Shown: positions 1-7,886, counted from the stretch's first letter. The stretch is 13,146 nt of DNA from Verrucomicrobiota bacterium (GCA_903970455.1 CAJCIW010000254.1:1-13146); one strand, 5' to 3'. Notes: a model not told the origin generated them from the sequence alone. Made by a program: numbers and translations.

Positions 1-2377
1 CGAGAAATTGTTCGATGACGCGGCGCAAAGGGCGCGCGCCCATTTCAGGCTGGAAGCCTTTCGAGACGAGAAACTCTTTGGCCTTCTCGTCGAGGTCCAG
101 GTTGATGTTTTTTCGCTGGATCCGGGTTTTGACTTTTTTGACCTCGAGTTCGATCACTTGGAAGAGATGGGGACGATCGAGAGGTTTGAAGATCACAATC
201 CCGTCTAGGCGGTTGATAAACTCGGGCTTGAACGCTTTTTTGACCGAGCCTTCGATCTTCTCTTGCATCGCCTTGAAATCGAGCATCCCTTCCTGAACGC
301 CAAAGCCAACCTCTGTGGAGCGCCGGATAAGATCGGCTCCGAGGTTGGAGGTCATGATGATGATGGTATTGCGGAAATCGATTCTGCGTCCAAATGAGTC
401 TGTCAGGCGCCCCTCTTCGAGGATTTGCAGGAGAAGGTTCATCACATCGGGATGCGCTTTTTCCACTTCGTCGAAAAGGACAACGCAATAAGGGCGCTGG
501 CGCACTTGTTCGGTGAGCTGGCCCCCTTCTTCGTGGCCGACGTAGCCGGGAGGGGATCCTGTCATCCGGCTGATCGCGAATTTCTCCATGTATTCCGACA
601 TGTCGACCTGGATCAGAGCATCCTCGCCGCCGAACATCTGGACAGCCAGTTGTTTCGCAAGGAGGGTTTTCCCGACGCCTGTCGGGCCCAGGAACAGAAA
701 TGCGCCGATAGGGCGGTTCGGATCTTTGATATCAGCGCGGCTGCGGCGGATAGCTCGGCATACGGTACCGACAGCATCGTCTTGCCCTATGATATTCTCT
801 TTAAGGGCTTCTTCCATTTTAAGGACTTTTGAGGTTTCCCCTTCGGTAAGCCGAGTGAGAGGGATGCCCGTCTGCTTGGCGACGATCTGGGCGACCTCTT
901 CTTCATCGACAATCACCTGATGCTCATCTTTTTTGCTTTCCCATTCCGCGCGGATGTGTTGGAGCTTATCCCGCAGATTTTTTTCATTATCGCGTAGCTT
1001 TGCCGCTTTTTCGTATTCTTGTTTGCCGATCGCTTCCTCTTTCAATGTCCGCATTTCTTCAATGTCGGATTCGAATTTGGTGATATCCTGCGGCTGATGC
1101 ATCATAGCTATGCGCGCTTTTGCGCCTGCTTCGTCGAGCAGATCGATCGCTTTATCGGGCAGGAAACGGCCTGTGATATACCTGTCGGAAAGATAAACCG
1201 CTGATTTCAGTGCCGCATCGGTGTAAATGCACTTATGGTGTTCTTCGTATTTTGGCTTAAGCCCCATTAAAATTGCTGTCGTCTCGTCTAGGGAAGGAGG
1301 AGCGACGAGGATCTTTTGGAACCTTCGCTCTAAAGCGGCGTCTTTTTCGATATGTTTTCGGTACTCGTCGATCGTGGTTGCGCCGATACACTGGATCTCT
1401 CCCCGAGAAAGGGCAGGCTTCAAAATGTTGGAGGCATCGATCGCGCCTTCCGCTGCGCCTGCTCCCACAATGGTATGCAATTCATCGATGAAAAGAAGGA
1501 TATTCCCGTTCTTTTTGATTTCATCCATGACGGCTTTGATTCGCTCTTCGAACTGCCCGCGGTATTTTGTACCCGCGATCATCAATGTCAAGTCGAGAGA
1601 GATCAGCTTCTTCTTGGCAAGATGGTCCGGCACGTCGCCTTTCACAATTGCTTGGGCAAGCCCTTCGACAATGGCTGTCTTGCCGACTCCTGCCTCCCCA
1701 ATCAGGACCGGATTGTTTTTTCTGCGGCGGCAGAGGATCAAAATAAGACGTTCGACTTCTTCTTTCCGGCCGATCACGGGATCGAGCTTCCCTTCCCGGC
1801 AAAGTTCCGTCAGATCATGGCCATAAGCTTTAAGGGCAGGCATTTTATCGCCGGCAACTCCTCCCCGCTCCTGCCCTTTAGAATGAGGCGGGGTGGGAGC
1901 AGGTCCGCCTGACGTGCCCATCGGAGGAAGCTGCAAATTGAAGGTCTCGAGTTCCTTGAGGATCTCTTTGCGTATGTCTTTGAGATTGATGTTGAGGTTT
2001 TCCAAAACCTGCGCGGCCACACCGTCCGATTGGCGGAGCAGGGCAAGCAAAAGGTGTTCTGTCCCGACATAATTATGATTGAGGCTGGCAGCCTCTTCAT
2101 TAGCAAATTCAAAAACTTTTTTAACTTTTCCTGTCAGCGCGGGATCGCCATACACTTGAATTTCCGGTCCGAATCCGACGAGGCGCTCGATTTCAGCACG
2201 CACGGTATCGTAATCGAGATTGAAGTTGCGCAGTACATTGACGGCGATCCCCTGGCCGAGCTTGAGAAGGCCGAGGAGGACATGTTCGGTGCCCAAATAA
2301 TTATGATTGAGCCGCTGGGCTTCTTTTTTTGCGAGCTTGATGACCTGTTTGGCGCGATTAGTGAATTTGTCGAACAT
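1..2377 (-). CDS. clpC: ATP-dependent Clp protease ATP-binding subunit ClpC (C-terminus cut by window edge)
   Basis: Hsp100 unfoldase that feeds substrates to the ClpP peptidase in the cytoplasm. The ATG is at 2377-2375 and 792 codons are visible; about 50-60 C-terminal residues should lie outside, judged by the usual 840-855 aa. Visible in order: two Clp_N repeats (roughly residues 1-145, each containing NHNY(L/V)GTEH); a first AAA+ module with Walker A GEAGVGKT (Lys233) and Walker B LLFIDELH (Asp298-Glu299); a coiled-coil/UVR-like middle domain with [10 protein letters not shown] around residues 430-475; a second AAA+ module with GPTGVGKT (Lys570) and [12 protein letters not shown] (Asp636-Glu637); a VGF tripeptide (690-692) matching the ClpP-docking loop; and the sensor-2 GARPLRR near the edge. 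The middle domain and VGF loop favour ClpC over ClpB or ClpA. A purine-rich GGGGGA lies 7 bases before the ATG. The gene is transcribed away from the DUF1653-lplA-proS operon. No CIRCE (HrcA) operator is visible upstream. Confidence 0.97.
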   Translation of the reverse strand, partial: MFDKFTNRAKQVIKLAKKEAQRLNHNYLGTEHVLLGLLKLGQGIAVNVLRNFNLDYDTVRAEIERLVGFGPEIQVYGDPALTGKVKKVFEFANEEAASLNHNYVGTEHLLLALLRQSDGVAAQVLENLNINLKDIRKEILKELETFNLQLPPMGTSGGPAPTPPHSKGQERGGVAGDKMPALKAYGHDLTELCREGKLDPVIGRKEEVERLILILCRRRKNNPVLIGEAGVGKTAIVEGLAQAIVKGDVPDHLAKKKLISLDLTLMIAGTKYRGQFEERIKAVMDEIKKNGNILLFIDELHTIVGAGAAEGAIDASNILKPALSRGEIQCIGATTIDEYRKHIEKDAALERRFQKILVAPPSLDETTAILMGLKPKYEEHHKCIYTDAALKSAVYLSDRYITGRFLPDKAIDLLDEAGAKARIAMMHQPQDITKFESDIEEMRTLKEEAIGKQEYEKAAKLRDNEKNLRDKLQHIRAEWESKKDEHQVIVDEEEVAQIVAKQTGIPLTRLTEGETSKVLKMEEALKENIIGQDDAVGTVCRAIRRSRADIKDPNRPIGAFLFLGPTGVGKTLLAKQLAVQMFGGEDALIQVDMSEYMEKFAISRMTGSPPGYVGHEEGGQLTEQVRQRPYCVVLFDEVEKAHPDVMNLLLQILEEGRLTDSFGRRIDFRNTIIIMTSNLGADLIRRSTEVGFGVQEGMLDFKAMQEKIEGSVKKAFKPEFINRLDGIVIFKPLDRPHLFQVIELEVKKVKTRIQRKNINLDLDEKAKEFLVSKGFQPEMGARPLRRVIEQFL

Positions 2378-2407
2378 ATGTTATCCCCCGATAAGCCCTC
2401 TTTACGA

Positions 2408-2436
2408 ATTGTAAGCACTTTTCTCTTTTTTGGCAA
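2408..2436 (-). promoter_or_regulatory. Predicted sigma-70-type promoter of clpC
   Basis: On the minus strand, TTGCCA (2436-2431) and TACAAT (2413-2408) each match the sigma-70 consensus at 5 of 6 positions and are separated by exactly 17 bases. The expected transcript start, about 2401, leaves a leader of roughly 24 bases before the clpC ATG. The call rests on motif match and position only. Confidence 0.6.
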
Positions 2437-2449
2437 ACTTCCACATATT

Positions 2450-2487
2450 TGTTAAATCATATTTTTAAATATTGCAACGATTTAACA
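2450..2487. promoter_or_regulatory. 9-bp inverted repeat, candidate operator between divergent promoters
   Basis: TGTTAAATC (2450-2458) and GATTTAACA (2479-2487) are perfect reverse complements separated by 20 bases. The interval contains a second small palindrome, ATATTT-TT-AAATAT (2459-2472). The right arm overlaps another palindrome, TTAAC-A-GTTAA (2482-2492), so GTTAA half-sites occur three times. The right arm and this palindrome fall between the proposed -35 and -10 boxes of the rightward operon, where a bound regulator would matter. The region is AT-rich, so chance is a real alternative. Confidence 0.35.
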
Positions 2488-2501
2488 GTTAAGTGTTTAA
2501 T
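2472..2501 (+). promoter_or_regulatory. Possible promoter of the DUF1653-lplA-proS operon
   Basis: TTGCAA (2472-2477, 4 of 6 consensus positions) and TTTAAT (2496-2501, 5 of 6) are separated by 18 bases. The expected start, near 2508, would leave only about 14 bases before the GTG start, just enough for the AAGGAAG ribosome binding site. It is weaker than the clpC promoter, and other boxes in this AT-rich stretch are possible. Confidence 0.35.
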
Positions 2502-2521
2502 TTTACTAAAAGGAAGATGCT

Positions 2522-2782
2522 GTGAAAATTGAAAGAGAAAGAGAGAAGGAAAACATTGCCAAAGTGCCTTCGGGCGCCCTTTTTGAGCACTATAAGGGGA
2601 AAAAGTATAAAATCCTAAACGTTGGCAGGCATACCGAGACGTTCGAGATGTGCGTGGTCTATCAGGCTCTCTACGACTCGAAAGAGTTTGGCGATCAAGC
2701 GATTTGGGTCCGTGCCCTCGAGATGTTTTTGGAAAATGTGATCGTGAATGGGGAAGAAAGGCCTAGGTTCAGACTATTATGA
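2522..2782 (+). CDS. DUF1653 domain protein, 86 aa
   Basis: Small conserved cytoplasmic protein of unknown function. After a charged 14-residue lead it matches the DUF1653 pattern along its length: HYKGKKY (23-29), RHTETFE (36-42), VVYQALY (45-51), WVRALEMF (62-69) and a terminal PRF (81-83). The start is GTG, supported by AAGGAAG with AGGA 7 bases upstream; the ATG 5 bases earlier is out of frame and hits a stop at once. The stop overlaps the lplA start as ATGA, so it is the first gene of a coupled operon. No signal peptide or membrane segment is visible. The family has no established biochemical role that I know, and linkage to lipoate ligation is positional only. Confidence 0.88.
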   Translation: MKIEREREKENIAKVPSGALFEHYKGKKYKILNVGRHTETFEMCVVYQALYDSKEFGDQAIWVRALEMFLENVIVNGEERPRFRLL

Positions 2783-3519
2783 ATGAGTGGGAATTGATTG
2801 ACACGGGGTGTAAAAGCGCACAAGAGAATATGCGTCTGGATGCCGAGCTGCTCGAAAAGGCGGATGCCTTTTCACGACCTGTCCTTCATCTTTATGAATG
2901 GGAAGAGGATAGCGCTACCTATGGCTATTTCACGAAACCGGCTGATTTGTTAAATCTCGACGAGGCTGACAAACTCTCCTTGCAGCTTGCCCGTCGTCCC
3001 ACAGGAGGTGGGATCGTGTTTCATCTTTGGGATATGGCCTTTTCGGTGATGGTCCCTGCCTCTTGCTCTGAATTTTCTTCGAATACCCTCGACAATTATG
3101 CATTTGTGAACAACGCCGTGTTAAATGCTGTGAAAGCATTTCTTGGCGGAGAGGCCCCGCTTGGATTGACCCCGGAGGATTTTTCCCCTTGGGATGCCAA
3201 CTGTATGCAATTTTGCATGGCCAAACCAACAAAATACGATTTGATATGGGAAGGAAAAAAAATTGCGGGAGCTGCCCAAAGAAAAACCCGTTTAGGATTT
3301 TTGCATCAGGGGACGATCGCTCTCCTCCTTCCTCCCTCTGAATATCTCGAAAAGATCTTGCTCCCCAAAACCCAGGTGGTAGAAGCGATGTTTGCGCACA
3401 CCTGTCCTCTCCTGGGGAAGAGCGCGGGAGCTGAAGAAGTCCACCGCGCCAAGCAGCGCCTCCGCGAGCTTTTGGCTACACATTTAACCCTCTCCTCGCT
3501 AAAATTAGCGTCATTATGA
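2779..3519 (+). CDS. lplA: Lipoate-protein ligase A family protein, 246 aa
   Basis: Member of the biotin/lipoate A/B ligase fold, expected to activate lipoate with ATP and transfer it to a lysine of lipoyl domains (H-protein, E2 subunits). Visible motifs are the lipoyl-AMP-binding segment RRPTGGGIVFH (72-82) and the lysine segment EGKKIAGAAQR (158-168) with the conserved Lys161, followed by FLHQGT (174-179). The length equals the single-domain LplA/LipM-like core and lacks the long accessory C-terminal domain of E. coli LplA. This fits chlamydial LplA1-type enzymes, but an octanoyltransferase or amidotransferase cannot be excluded. The ATG overlaps the preceding stop (ATGA) and no strong Shine-Dalgarno is seen, so translational coupling is likely. 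The stop overlaps proS in the same way. A likely substrate, GcsH, is encoded 5 kb downstream. Confidence 0.9.
   Translation: MNEWELIDTGCKSAQENMRLDAELLEKADAFSRPVLHLYEWEEDSATYGYFTKPADLLNLDEADKLSLQLARRPTGGGIVFHLWDMAFSVMVPASCSEFSSNTLDNYAFVNNAVLNAVKAFLGGEAPLGLTPEDFSPWDANCMQFCMAKPTKYDLIWEGKKIAGAAQRKTRLGFLHQGTIALLLPPSEYLEKILLPKTQVVEAMFAHTCPLLGKSAGAEEVHRAKQRLRELLATHLTLSSLKLASL
3497..3510 (+). promoter_or_regulatory. Small hairpin just before the proS start
   Basis: CGCTA-AAAT-TAGCG forms a perfect 5-bp stem with a 4-base loop (formally a 6-bp palindrome, CGCTAA/TTAGCG). It lies inside the last codons of lplA and ends 5 bases before the proS ATG, exactly where a Shine-Dalgarno would sit; none is present. 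It could influence re-initiation at proS or be a chance result of the lplA coding sequence. Confidence 0.3.
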
Positions 3520-5036
3520 CTAAAAACCAAACGGCGATTCAGCCGACTCGGGAAGAAAATTATCCAGAATGGTTTCAGGCTGTTGTCCGCGCCGGTGATT
3601 TGGCCGAACACTCTCCCGTTCGGGGCTGTATGGTGATCAAGCCCTGGGGGTATGCGATTTGGGAAAACATGCAGCGGCTCCTCGACGGGATGTTCAAGGC
3701 CACCGGTCATTCAAACGCTTACTTTCCCCTTTTCATCCCCTTAAGTTTTCTTGAAAAAGAAGCGGCTCATGTGGAAGGATTTGCAAAGGAATGCGCCGTG
3801 GTGACGCATCATCGCCTTGAAAAAGGGAAAGACGGGAAACTCGTTCCTGCAGGGGAGCTCGAAGAGCCGTTGATTGTCCGTCCCACCTCGGAGACGATCA
3901 TTGGGGCGATGTACGCAAAATGGGTCGAATCTTACCGCGATCTTCCTATTCTCATCAACCAATGGGCCAACGTGGTGCGTTGGGAAATGAGAACGCGGAT
4001 GTTTTTACGGACGACGGAATTTCTTTGGCAAGAAGGGCACACAGCCCATGCGACAGAGACCGAAGCGCGCGAAGAGACGATGCGCATGCTCGAAACTTAT
4101 ACGAATTTTCTCGAAAAATATCTAGCGATTCCCGTGATCAAAGGGGAGAAAACTCCCGGAGAAAAATTTCCAGGTGCAGTCAATACTTACACCCTAGAGA
4201 CGATGGCGCAGGACCGGAAAGCCCTCCAAGGGTGTACCTCCCATTTCTTAGGGCAGAATTTTGCAAAAGCCTCAGACATCAAATTCCGCGATGTGGATGG
4301 GGAAGTGCGCCATGCCTGGACAACATCCTGGGGCGCCACCACCCGCTTGATCGGCGCCATGGTCATGTCCCACAGCGACGATGATGGGCTTGTCTTGCCT
4401 CCCCGAGTTGCTTCATCGCATATTGTCATTCTTCCCATCATCCACAAAGAAGAGACCAAAACAGAGGTTTTGTCCCACTGCCATCTCCTGGCAGGCCAGC
4501 TCCGCCATCTTCATTATGAAGGGCGCGGCTTGAATGTGATCGTGGATGAGCGGGAGATGCGCGGGGGGGATAAAATGTGGTCTTGGATCAAAAAAGGGGT
4601 TCCGTTGCGCATCGAGATCGGCCCTCGCGATATTGCCGCTAACAAGCTTCCCGTTGCAAGACGGGATCGGGGCCATAAAGAGATTACCCATCAATCGAAA
4701 GAAGAGCTTCTTGCCACAGTTCTAGGGCAGCTCGAAGATATTCAGCAAAATTTGTTTAACCGGGCGAAGAAATTTCGCGACAGCCACATCAAACAAATCG
4801 ATTCCAAAGAAGAGTTTTACGCTTATTTCACGCCTAAAAATTTGGAGAATCCTGAAATCCATGGAGGGTTTGCTCTCTCCCATTGGGGAGAGGATCCTGC
4901 CATTGAAGAAAAAATTAAGCAGGATTTAAGCGTCACGATCCGCTGCATTCCCTTAGAAGGGGCTGAGGAAGAGGGTAAATGCCCCTTTTCAGACAAGAAA
5001 AGCCATCGTCGGGTGATTTACGCAAAAGCGTATTAG
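3516..5036 (+). CDS. proS: Prolyl-tRNA synthetase, archaeal/eukaryotic-type, 506 aa
   Basis: Class II aminoacyl-tRNA synthetase that charges tRNA-Pro. Catalytic signatures in order: motif 1 region RGCMVIKPWGYAIWE (36-50), VRPTSET (121-127), motif 2 RWEMRTRMFLRTTEFLWQEG (155-174), and motif 3 region GATTRLIGAMVMSHSDDDG (273-291). These are followed by the anticodon-binding domain (about 302-410) and a C-terminal extension ending in Ala-Lys-Ala-Tyr. The bacterial-type editing insertion between motifs 2 and 3 is absent, and the terminal Tyr with the extra C-terminal domain marks the archaeal/eukaryotic-like class. Only two cysteines (Cys477, Cys489) remain in the C-terminal domain, so the four-cysteine zinc site of some family members looks incomplete. 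The ATG overlaps the lplA stop (ATGA). To my memory C. trachomatis carries the longer bacterial type, so this gene may have been exchanged. Confidence 0.96.
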   Translation: MTKNQTAIQPTREENYPEWFQAVVRAGDLAEHSPVRGCMVIKPWGYAIWENMQRLLDGMFKATGHSNAYFPLFIPLSFLEKEAAHVEGFAKECAVVTHHRLEKGKDGKLVPAGELEEPLIVRPTSETIIGAMYAKWVESYRDLPILINQWANVVRWEMRTRMFLRTTEFLWQEGHTAHATETEAREETMRMLETYTNFLEKYLAIPVIKGEKTPGEKFPGAVNTYTLETMAQDRKALQGCTSHFLGQNFAKASDIKFRDVDGEVRHAWTTSWGATTRLIGAMVMSHSDDDGLVLPPRVASSHIVILPIIHKEETKTEVLSHCHLLAGQLRHLHYEGRGLNVIVDEREMRGGDKMWSWIKKGVPLRIEIGPRDIAANKLPVARRDRGHKEITHQSKEELLATVLGQLEDIQQNLFNRAKKFRDSHIKQIDSKEEFYAYFTPKNLENPEIHGGFALSHWGEDPAIEEKIKQDLSVTIRCIPLEGAEEEGKCPFSDKKSHRRVIYAKAY

Positions 5037-5104
5037 TCTTTCTTAGTAAGTAGTTTGCGTTTACACTTGCTTTTAAACTAAAAGTTTATTACAATAATCG
5101 TTAT

Positions 5105-5110
5105 TATAAT
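5105..5110 (+). promoter_or_regulatory. Possible -10 box for the 101-aa ORF
   Basis: A perfect TATAAT lies 12 bases before the ATG at 5123, within an AT-rich 86-base gap after proS. No convincing -35 box is found 16-18 bases upstream. If used, the transcript would begin only about 6-7 bases before the ATG. Confidence 0.3.
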
Positions 5111-5122
5111 GTTTGGTTAGTT

Positions 5123-5428
5123 ATGAGTGTTTCTTCTCCCGTATGGCTCGATCAAAAAATTGTAAACCCCAATGATGCCTCTTTGCTTTATGTACAGGGA
5201 GATAGCGCCTTGTTGTCGCTTCCCATCGAAGTACTGGCTATCATCGCCTCTGGTCTAGCTAGTCGTAACGATTTGGAATCAGGAAGAGAAATTGCGAGTT
5301 TTTCGCAGGTATGTAAACTCACAGACGCTATGGCCAAGCGGCCCGAACTCGCTGCAGTTATCGCACAAGCAAAAAAAGTGAAAGAAATGAAGGCCGAAGC
5401 AAGAGCAGTGAGCAATTATTACACTTAA
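5123..5428 (+). CDS. Small protein with an F-box-like motif, 101 aa
   Basis: Not recognised as a known named protein. Residues 31-78 follow the spacing of a eukaryotic F-box: LSLPIEVLAIIASGL at 31-45 (the LP.E.L..I...L core), then NDL (49-51), then FSQVCK (60-65), and RPEL (73-76) corresponding to the terminal P-L region. An insertion of several residues (ESGREIAS) sits between the DL and the VCK segments. The rest is a charged Lys/Ala/Glu-rich helix (about 79-96) and a short tail; no substrate-binding repeats follow. F-box proteins recruit targets to Skp1-Cullin ubiquitin ligases in eukaryotes, and amoebal chlamydiae are known to encode many, so a secreted effector is a reasonable inference. 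No good Shine-Dalgarno is visible; a TATAAT lies close upstream. It stands alone between two operons and could also be a remnant or a chance match. Confidence 0.6.
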   Translation: MSVSSPVWLDQKIVNPNDASLLYVQGDSALLSLPIEVLAIIASGLASRNDLESGREIASFSQVCKLTDAMAKRPELAAVIAQAKKVKEMKAEARAVSNYYT

Positions 5429-5464
5429 CCCGCCGCGTCCTTGCACCTCCGATAAATTTTTTCC

Positions 5465-5494
5465 TCGACAGTTCAAGTCAACGTTCTCTATAAT
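5465..5494 (+). promoter_or_regulatory. Predicted sigma-70-type promoter of the ppiD-like/gcsH cluster
   Basis: TCGACA (5465-5470, 5 of 6 consensus positions) and a perfect TATAAT (5489-5494) are separated by 18 bases. Transcription would start near 5501, about 13 bases before the ATG at 5514, directly at the AAGGGAAG ribosome binding site. Confidence 0.55.
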
Positions 5495-5513
5495 TTGAGC
5501 AAGGGAAGTAACT

Positions 5514-7886
5514 ATGCTCAATTTCTTACGTAAACATCAGCGTATTTTTTTTATCTTCATCACGGCGACTATCGCTATTTCTTTCTGCTTTTTTGGAACG
5601 TATAGCACCTTCAACCAGTCGCAAGAAATTCCCGACAGAGAGGTGATTCGAGGGGCCGCGGGGAGTCCAATCATGCAGCAGGAGCTTGCAGGGCTCTGCC
5701 GTTTGATTGAAAGCTCACCATTAGACCGCACGGCAAAGGAGAGAGGCTCCATCCCGAACTTCCTAAACGACGGCGTGATCGAAAAAGATTTTTTGGCAAG
5801 CGGTCTGGCCGTAATGCTCTCCAGGGGTTACTTTGATGAGATCCGCCCCGATCTCGATGAGCGTATCAAAAAAATTCATCATTATCGCCCTTACGTTCAC
5901 CCTTCTTCTTCCCAAATCAGTGCTGAAAAAGCATGGGGCCATTTTGCCCCCGCCTATTTGGAGCATTTCCGCATGCTGAAAGAAAAAAGCCATCAGCCGA
6001 CATCGGAAACGCTCGCCTTAATGTCCCAACTCTATCTCGATCAAGCGAACCTGCCCCCGGATATTTTAAAGCAGATTTTACAGATGCAGCAGAATCAACT
6101 GGCTGTCCCGCCCGATCCTCTCCTTGCGCATTCCGATCTCGCCTTATTCGGATTTAAGAGTTTGGAAGATTGGTTCGGCCCCCGATTTGTCTCCTTGATT
6201 GGGTTGTTCATTATGAATGCCGCTCAAATCGCCCAAGCAAATGGCTATGATATTAAACCAGAAGAGATTCGTTCCGATCTTTTTCAAAATATTTATTCCG
6301 GCTATGGGCAGTTTTCTCAGAAAGGCTCTTTGAAAGCAGAGGAAGCAAACCAATATTACGAAATGAAAATGCGCAGTTTGGGGATGGATGAGATAATGCT
6401 GCTTAGCGCGTGGAAAAAAGTGATGCTCTTCCGCCGTTTATTTGAAGATGGAAGTAGCAGCATTTTGATCGATCCCCTCGCTTTCCAGCAGTTTGATGCT
6501 TATGCAAAAGAAAATGCCCGCATTTCCCTTTATCAATTACCTTCTTCGGTTCAGCTCGCCGATTTTCGATCGATGCTTAAATTTCAGGTCTATCTTGAAA
6601 CGATTGCCGCTGATCCTTCCCGTTTAAAAACGAACTTGCTTCTTCCGACTGAATTTGCATCTTTGGAGCAAATAGAAAAAAGAGCTCCCGAACTTGTCGA
6701 ACGCTCGGTGGAGATAGAATGGAGCGAGGTGAGCAAAGAGAATTTAAGCCAGTCGATCAGCGTGAAAGAAACTTGGGGCTGGGAATCAAGTGGTGAAAAT
6801 TGGGAAACACTGAAATCGCATTTTCCCGATCTTGCCTCAGTAAAAGTAAGTTCACAAGAGGAGCGTCTGGCAGCATTAGAAAAATTGGATCAGAAACTGC
6901 GCTTGAAAATCGATCAATTCGCACGTGCCCAAATGATCGATGCTCAGTCCGACAAGATCGAGTTGGCTTTAGAAGCTGTGCCGGTCAAGACTGCGACAAT
7001 AAGTCTAAAAATGAAAGGGACAGTTTTTCCATTGACCGGGGTCAAAGACGGTTCCGAACTGGCTCAGCTCTTGAGCTCAGCGGCTTTAAAAGGAGAGGGG
7101 CAGAATACTGCAAACAAGTTTTTGAGTTGTTATTCTCCCGACAAAGAACACTACTATCGTATCCAGGTTTTGAGCCGCGATGGCGATAAGAAAGTTCTCA
7201 ATTTCGCCCAAGCTTCGAAAGATGGAACTTTGGACGCCCTTCTTGACAAGCGGCTTGAGCAGTTCTACCCCGATGCCCGTAAACGGCATTCTCATGCCTT
7301 TCAGCAAGAAGATGGGCATTTTAAATCTTTTAAAGAGGTAAAAGATCTCGTTGGGAAATATGCGTTTGCAGATTTATTGCGAAACATCGAAGAGCACTAC
7401 CGCGCCCAATTCGTCTCCCTTCCGGGAGAAGGGGGAGACCTTCCTTTGAATTTTTATAGCAATGCGCGTTTAGCGGCTTATATGAATGAAGTTCAAGACA
7501 GCCTCAAGTCGAATCCTGAAGATCATTCCTGGATTAAGAGGAATGACGCCACTGCTTCAATCGATTTCTCTTCTCAATGGAAGCTTGAAAAAACAGATAA
7601 AACAGTAGAACGGCAGACAGACCTGCCTTTTTCAAAAGAGGAGATGTTTGCTTTAGCTCCTCAAGAATGGTCTCCCGTCAAAATGGGAGAGAGAGGCGCT
7701 CTTTCCTTTTATTATGTGCATGAAAAAGGGCATTCGAAAGGAATGCCTCTGGAATCCGTGGAAATGGGCCATCAAATCCTTTCTTTCGATGCAAAAAGGG
7801 ATATGATGCTCGGGATTTTACACAAAATCCGAGAAAAAAAGTCAATCGATCTCTCAAAGTTGATTGCAGAGGAGCGCCTTGAATAG
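5514..7886 (+). CDS. Membrane-anchored PpiD/SurA-like periplasmic protein, 790 aa
   Basis: Predicted single-span inner-membrane protein with a large periplasmic body. A short basic segment (MLNFLRKHQR) precedes a membrane helix at about residues 11-29, the N-in topology of PpiD. The body is mostly helical and charged; the segment around 268-320 (LKAEEANQYYEMKM and beyond) resembles the SurA/PpiD N-terminal chaperone region, where a YY motif precedes a helix bundle. I cannot find a clear parvulin (PpiC) isomerase core, so it may be a chaperone only, or a chlamydial family with just the same architecture. The ATG at 5514 has a good AGGGAAG site 5-6 bases upstream and a promoter close behind. 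The last 8 bases overlap the start proposed for the next gene. A role in folding of outer-membrane or periplasmic proteins is inferred from architecture, not proven by motif. Confidence 0.72.
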   Translation: MLNFLRKHQRIFFIFITATIAISFCFFGTYSTFNQSQEIPDREVIRGAAGSPIMQQELAGLCRLIESSPLDRTAKERGSIPNFLNDGVIEKDFLASGLAVMLSRGYFDEIRPDLDERIKKIHHYRPYVHPSSSQISAEKAWGHFAPAYLEHFRMLKEKSHQPTSETLALMSQLYLDQANLPPDILKQILQMQQNQLAVPPDPLLAHSDLALFGFKSLEDWFGPRFVSLIGLFIMNAAQIAQANGYDIKPEEIRSDLFQNIYSGYGQFSQKGSLKAEEANQYYEMKMRSLGMDEIMLLSAWKKVMLFRRLFEDGSSSILIDPLAFQQFDAYAKENARISLYQLPSSVQLADFRSMLKFQVYLETIAADPSRLKTNLLLPTEFASLEQIEKRAPELVERSVEIEWSEVSKENLSQSISVKETWGWESSGENWETLKSHFPDLASVKVSSQEERLAALEKLDQKLRLKIDQFARAQMIDAQSDKIELALEAVPVKTATISLKMKGTVFPLTGVKDGSELAQLLSSAALKGEGQNTANKFLSCYSPDKEHYYRIQVLSRDGDKKVLNFAQASKDGTLDALLDKRLEQFYPDARKRHSHAFQQEDGHFKSFKEVKDLVGKYAFADLLRNIEEHYRAQFVSLPGEGGDLPLNFYSNARLAAYMNEVQDSLKSNPEDHSWIKRNDATASIDFSSQWKLEKTDKTVERQTDLPFSKEEMFALAPQEWSPVKMGERGALSFYYVHEKGHSKGMPLESVEMGHQILSFDAKRDMMLGILHKIREKKSIDLSKLIAEERLE

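Noticed and set aside
425..832. Plus-strand ORFs of 100-200 codons over 1-2455.
   Set aside because: They are antisense shadows of clpC, whose minus-strand frame carries every expected ClpC motif.
2069..2311. A 15-base direct repeat (ATAATTATGATTGAG at 2069-2083 and 2297-2311).
   Set aside because: It encodes the same NHNY segment of the two Clp_N repeats of ClpC, 76 codons apart, so protein-level duplication explains it.
2382..2395. Hairpin TTATC-GGGG-GATAA placing the clpC ribosome binding site in a loop.
   Set aside because: A 5-bp AT-rich stem is too weak to claim as a regulatory structure, though the position is suggestive.
2378..2521. A CIRCE (HrcA) heat-shock operator for clpC.
   Set aside because: No TTAGCACTC...GAGTGCTAA pair is present; the isolated AAGCACTTTT is not an inverted repeat.
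5071..5090. CTTTTA-AAC-TAAAAG followed by T-rich sequence after proS, as a terminator.
   Set aside because: The stem is only 6 bp and entirely weak apart from its outer pair, the U tract is interrupted, and an alternative pairing uses the same bases.
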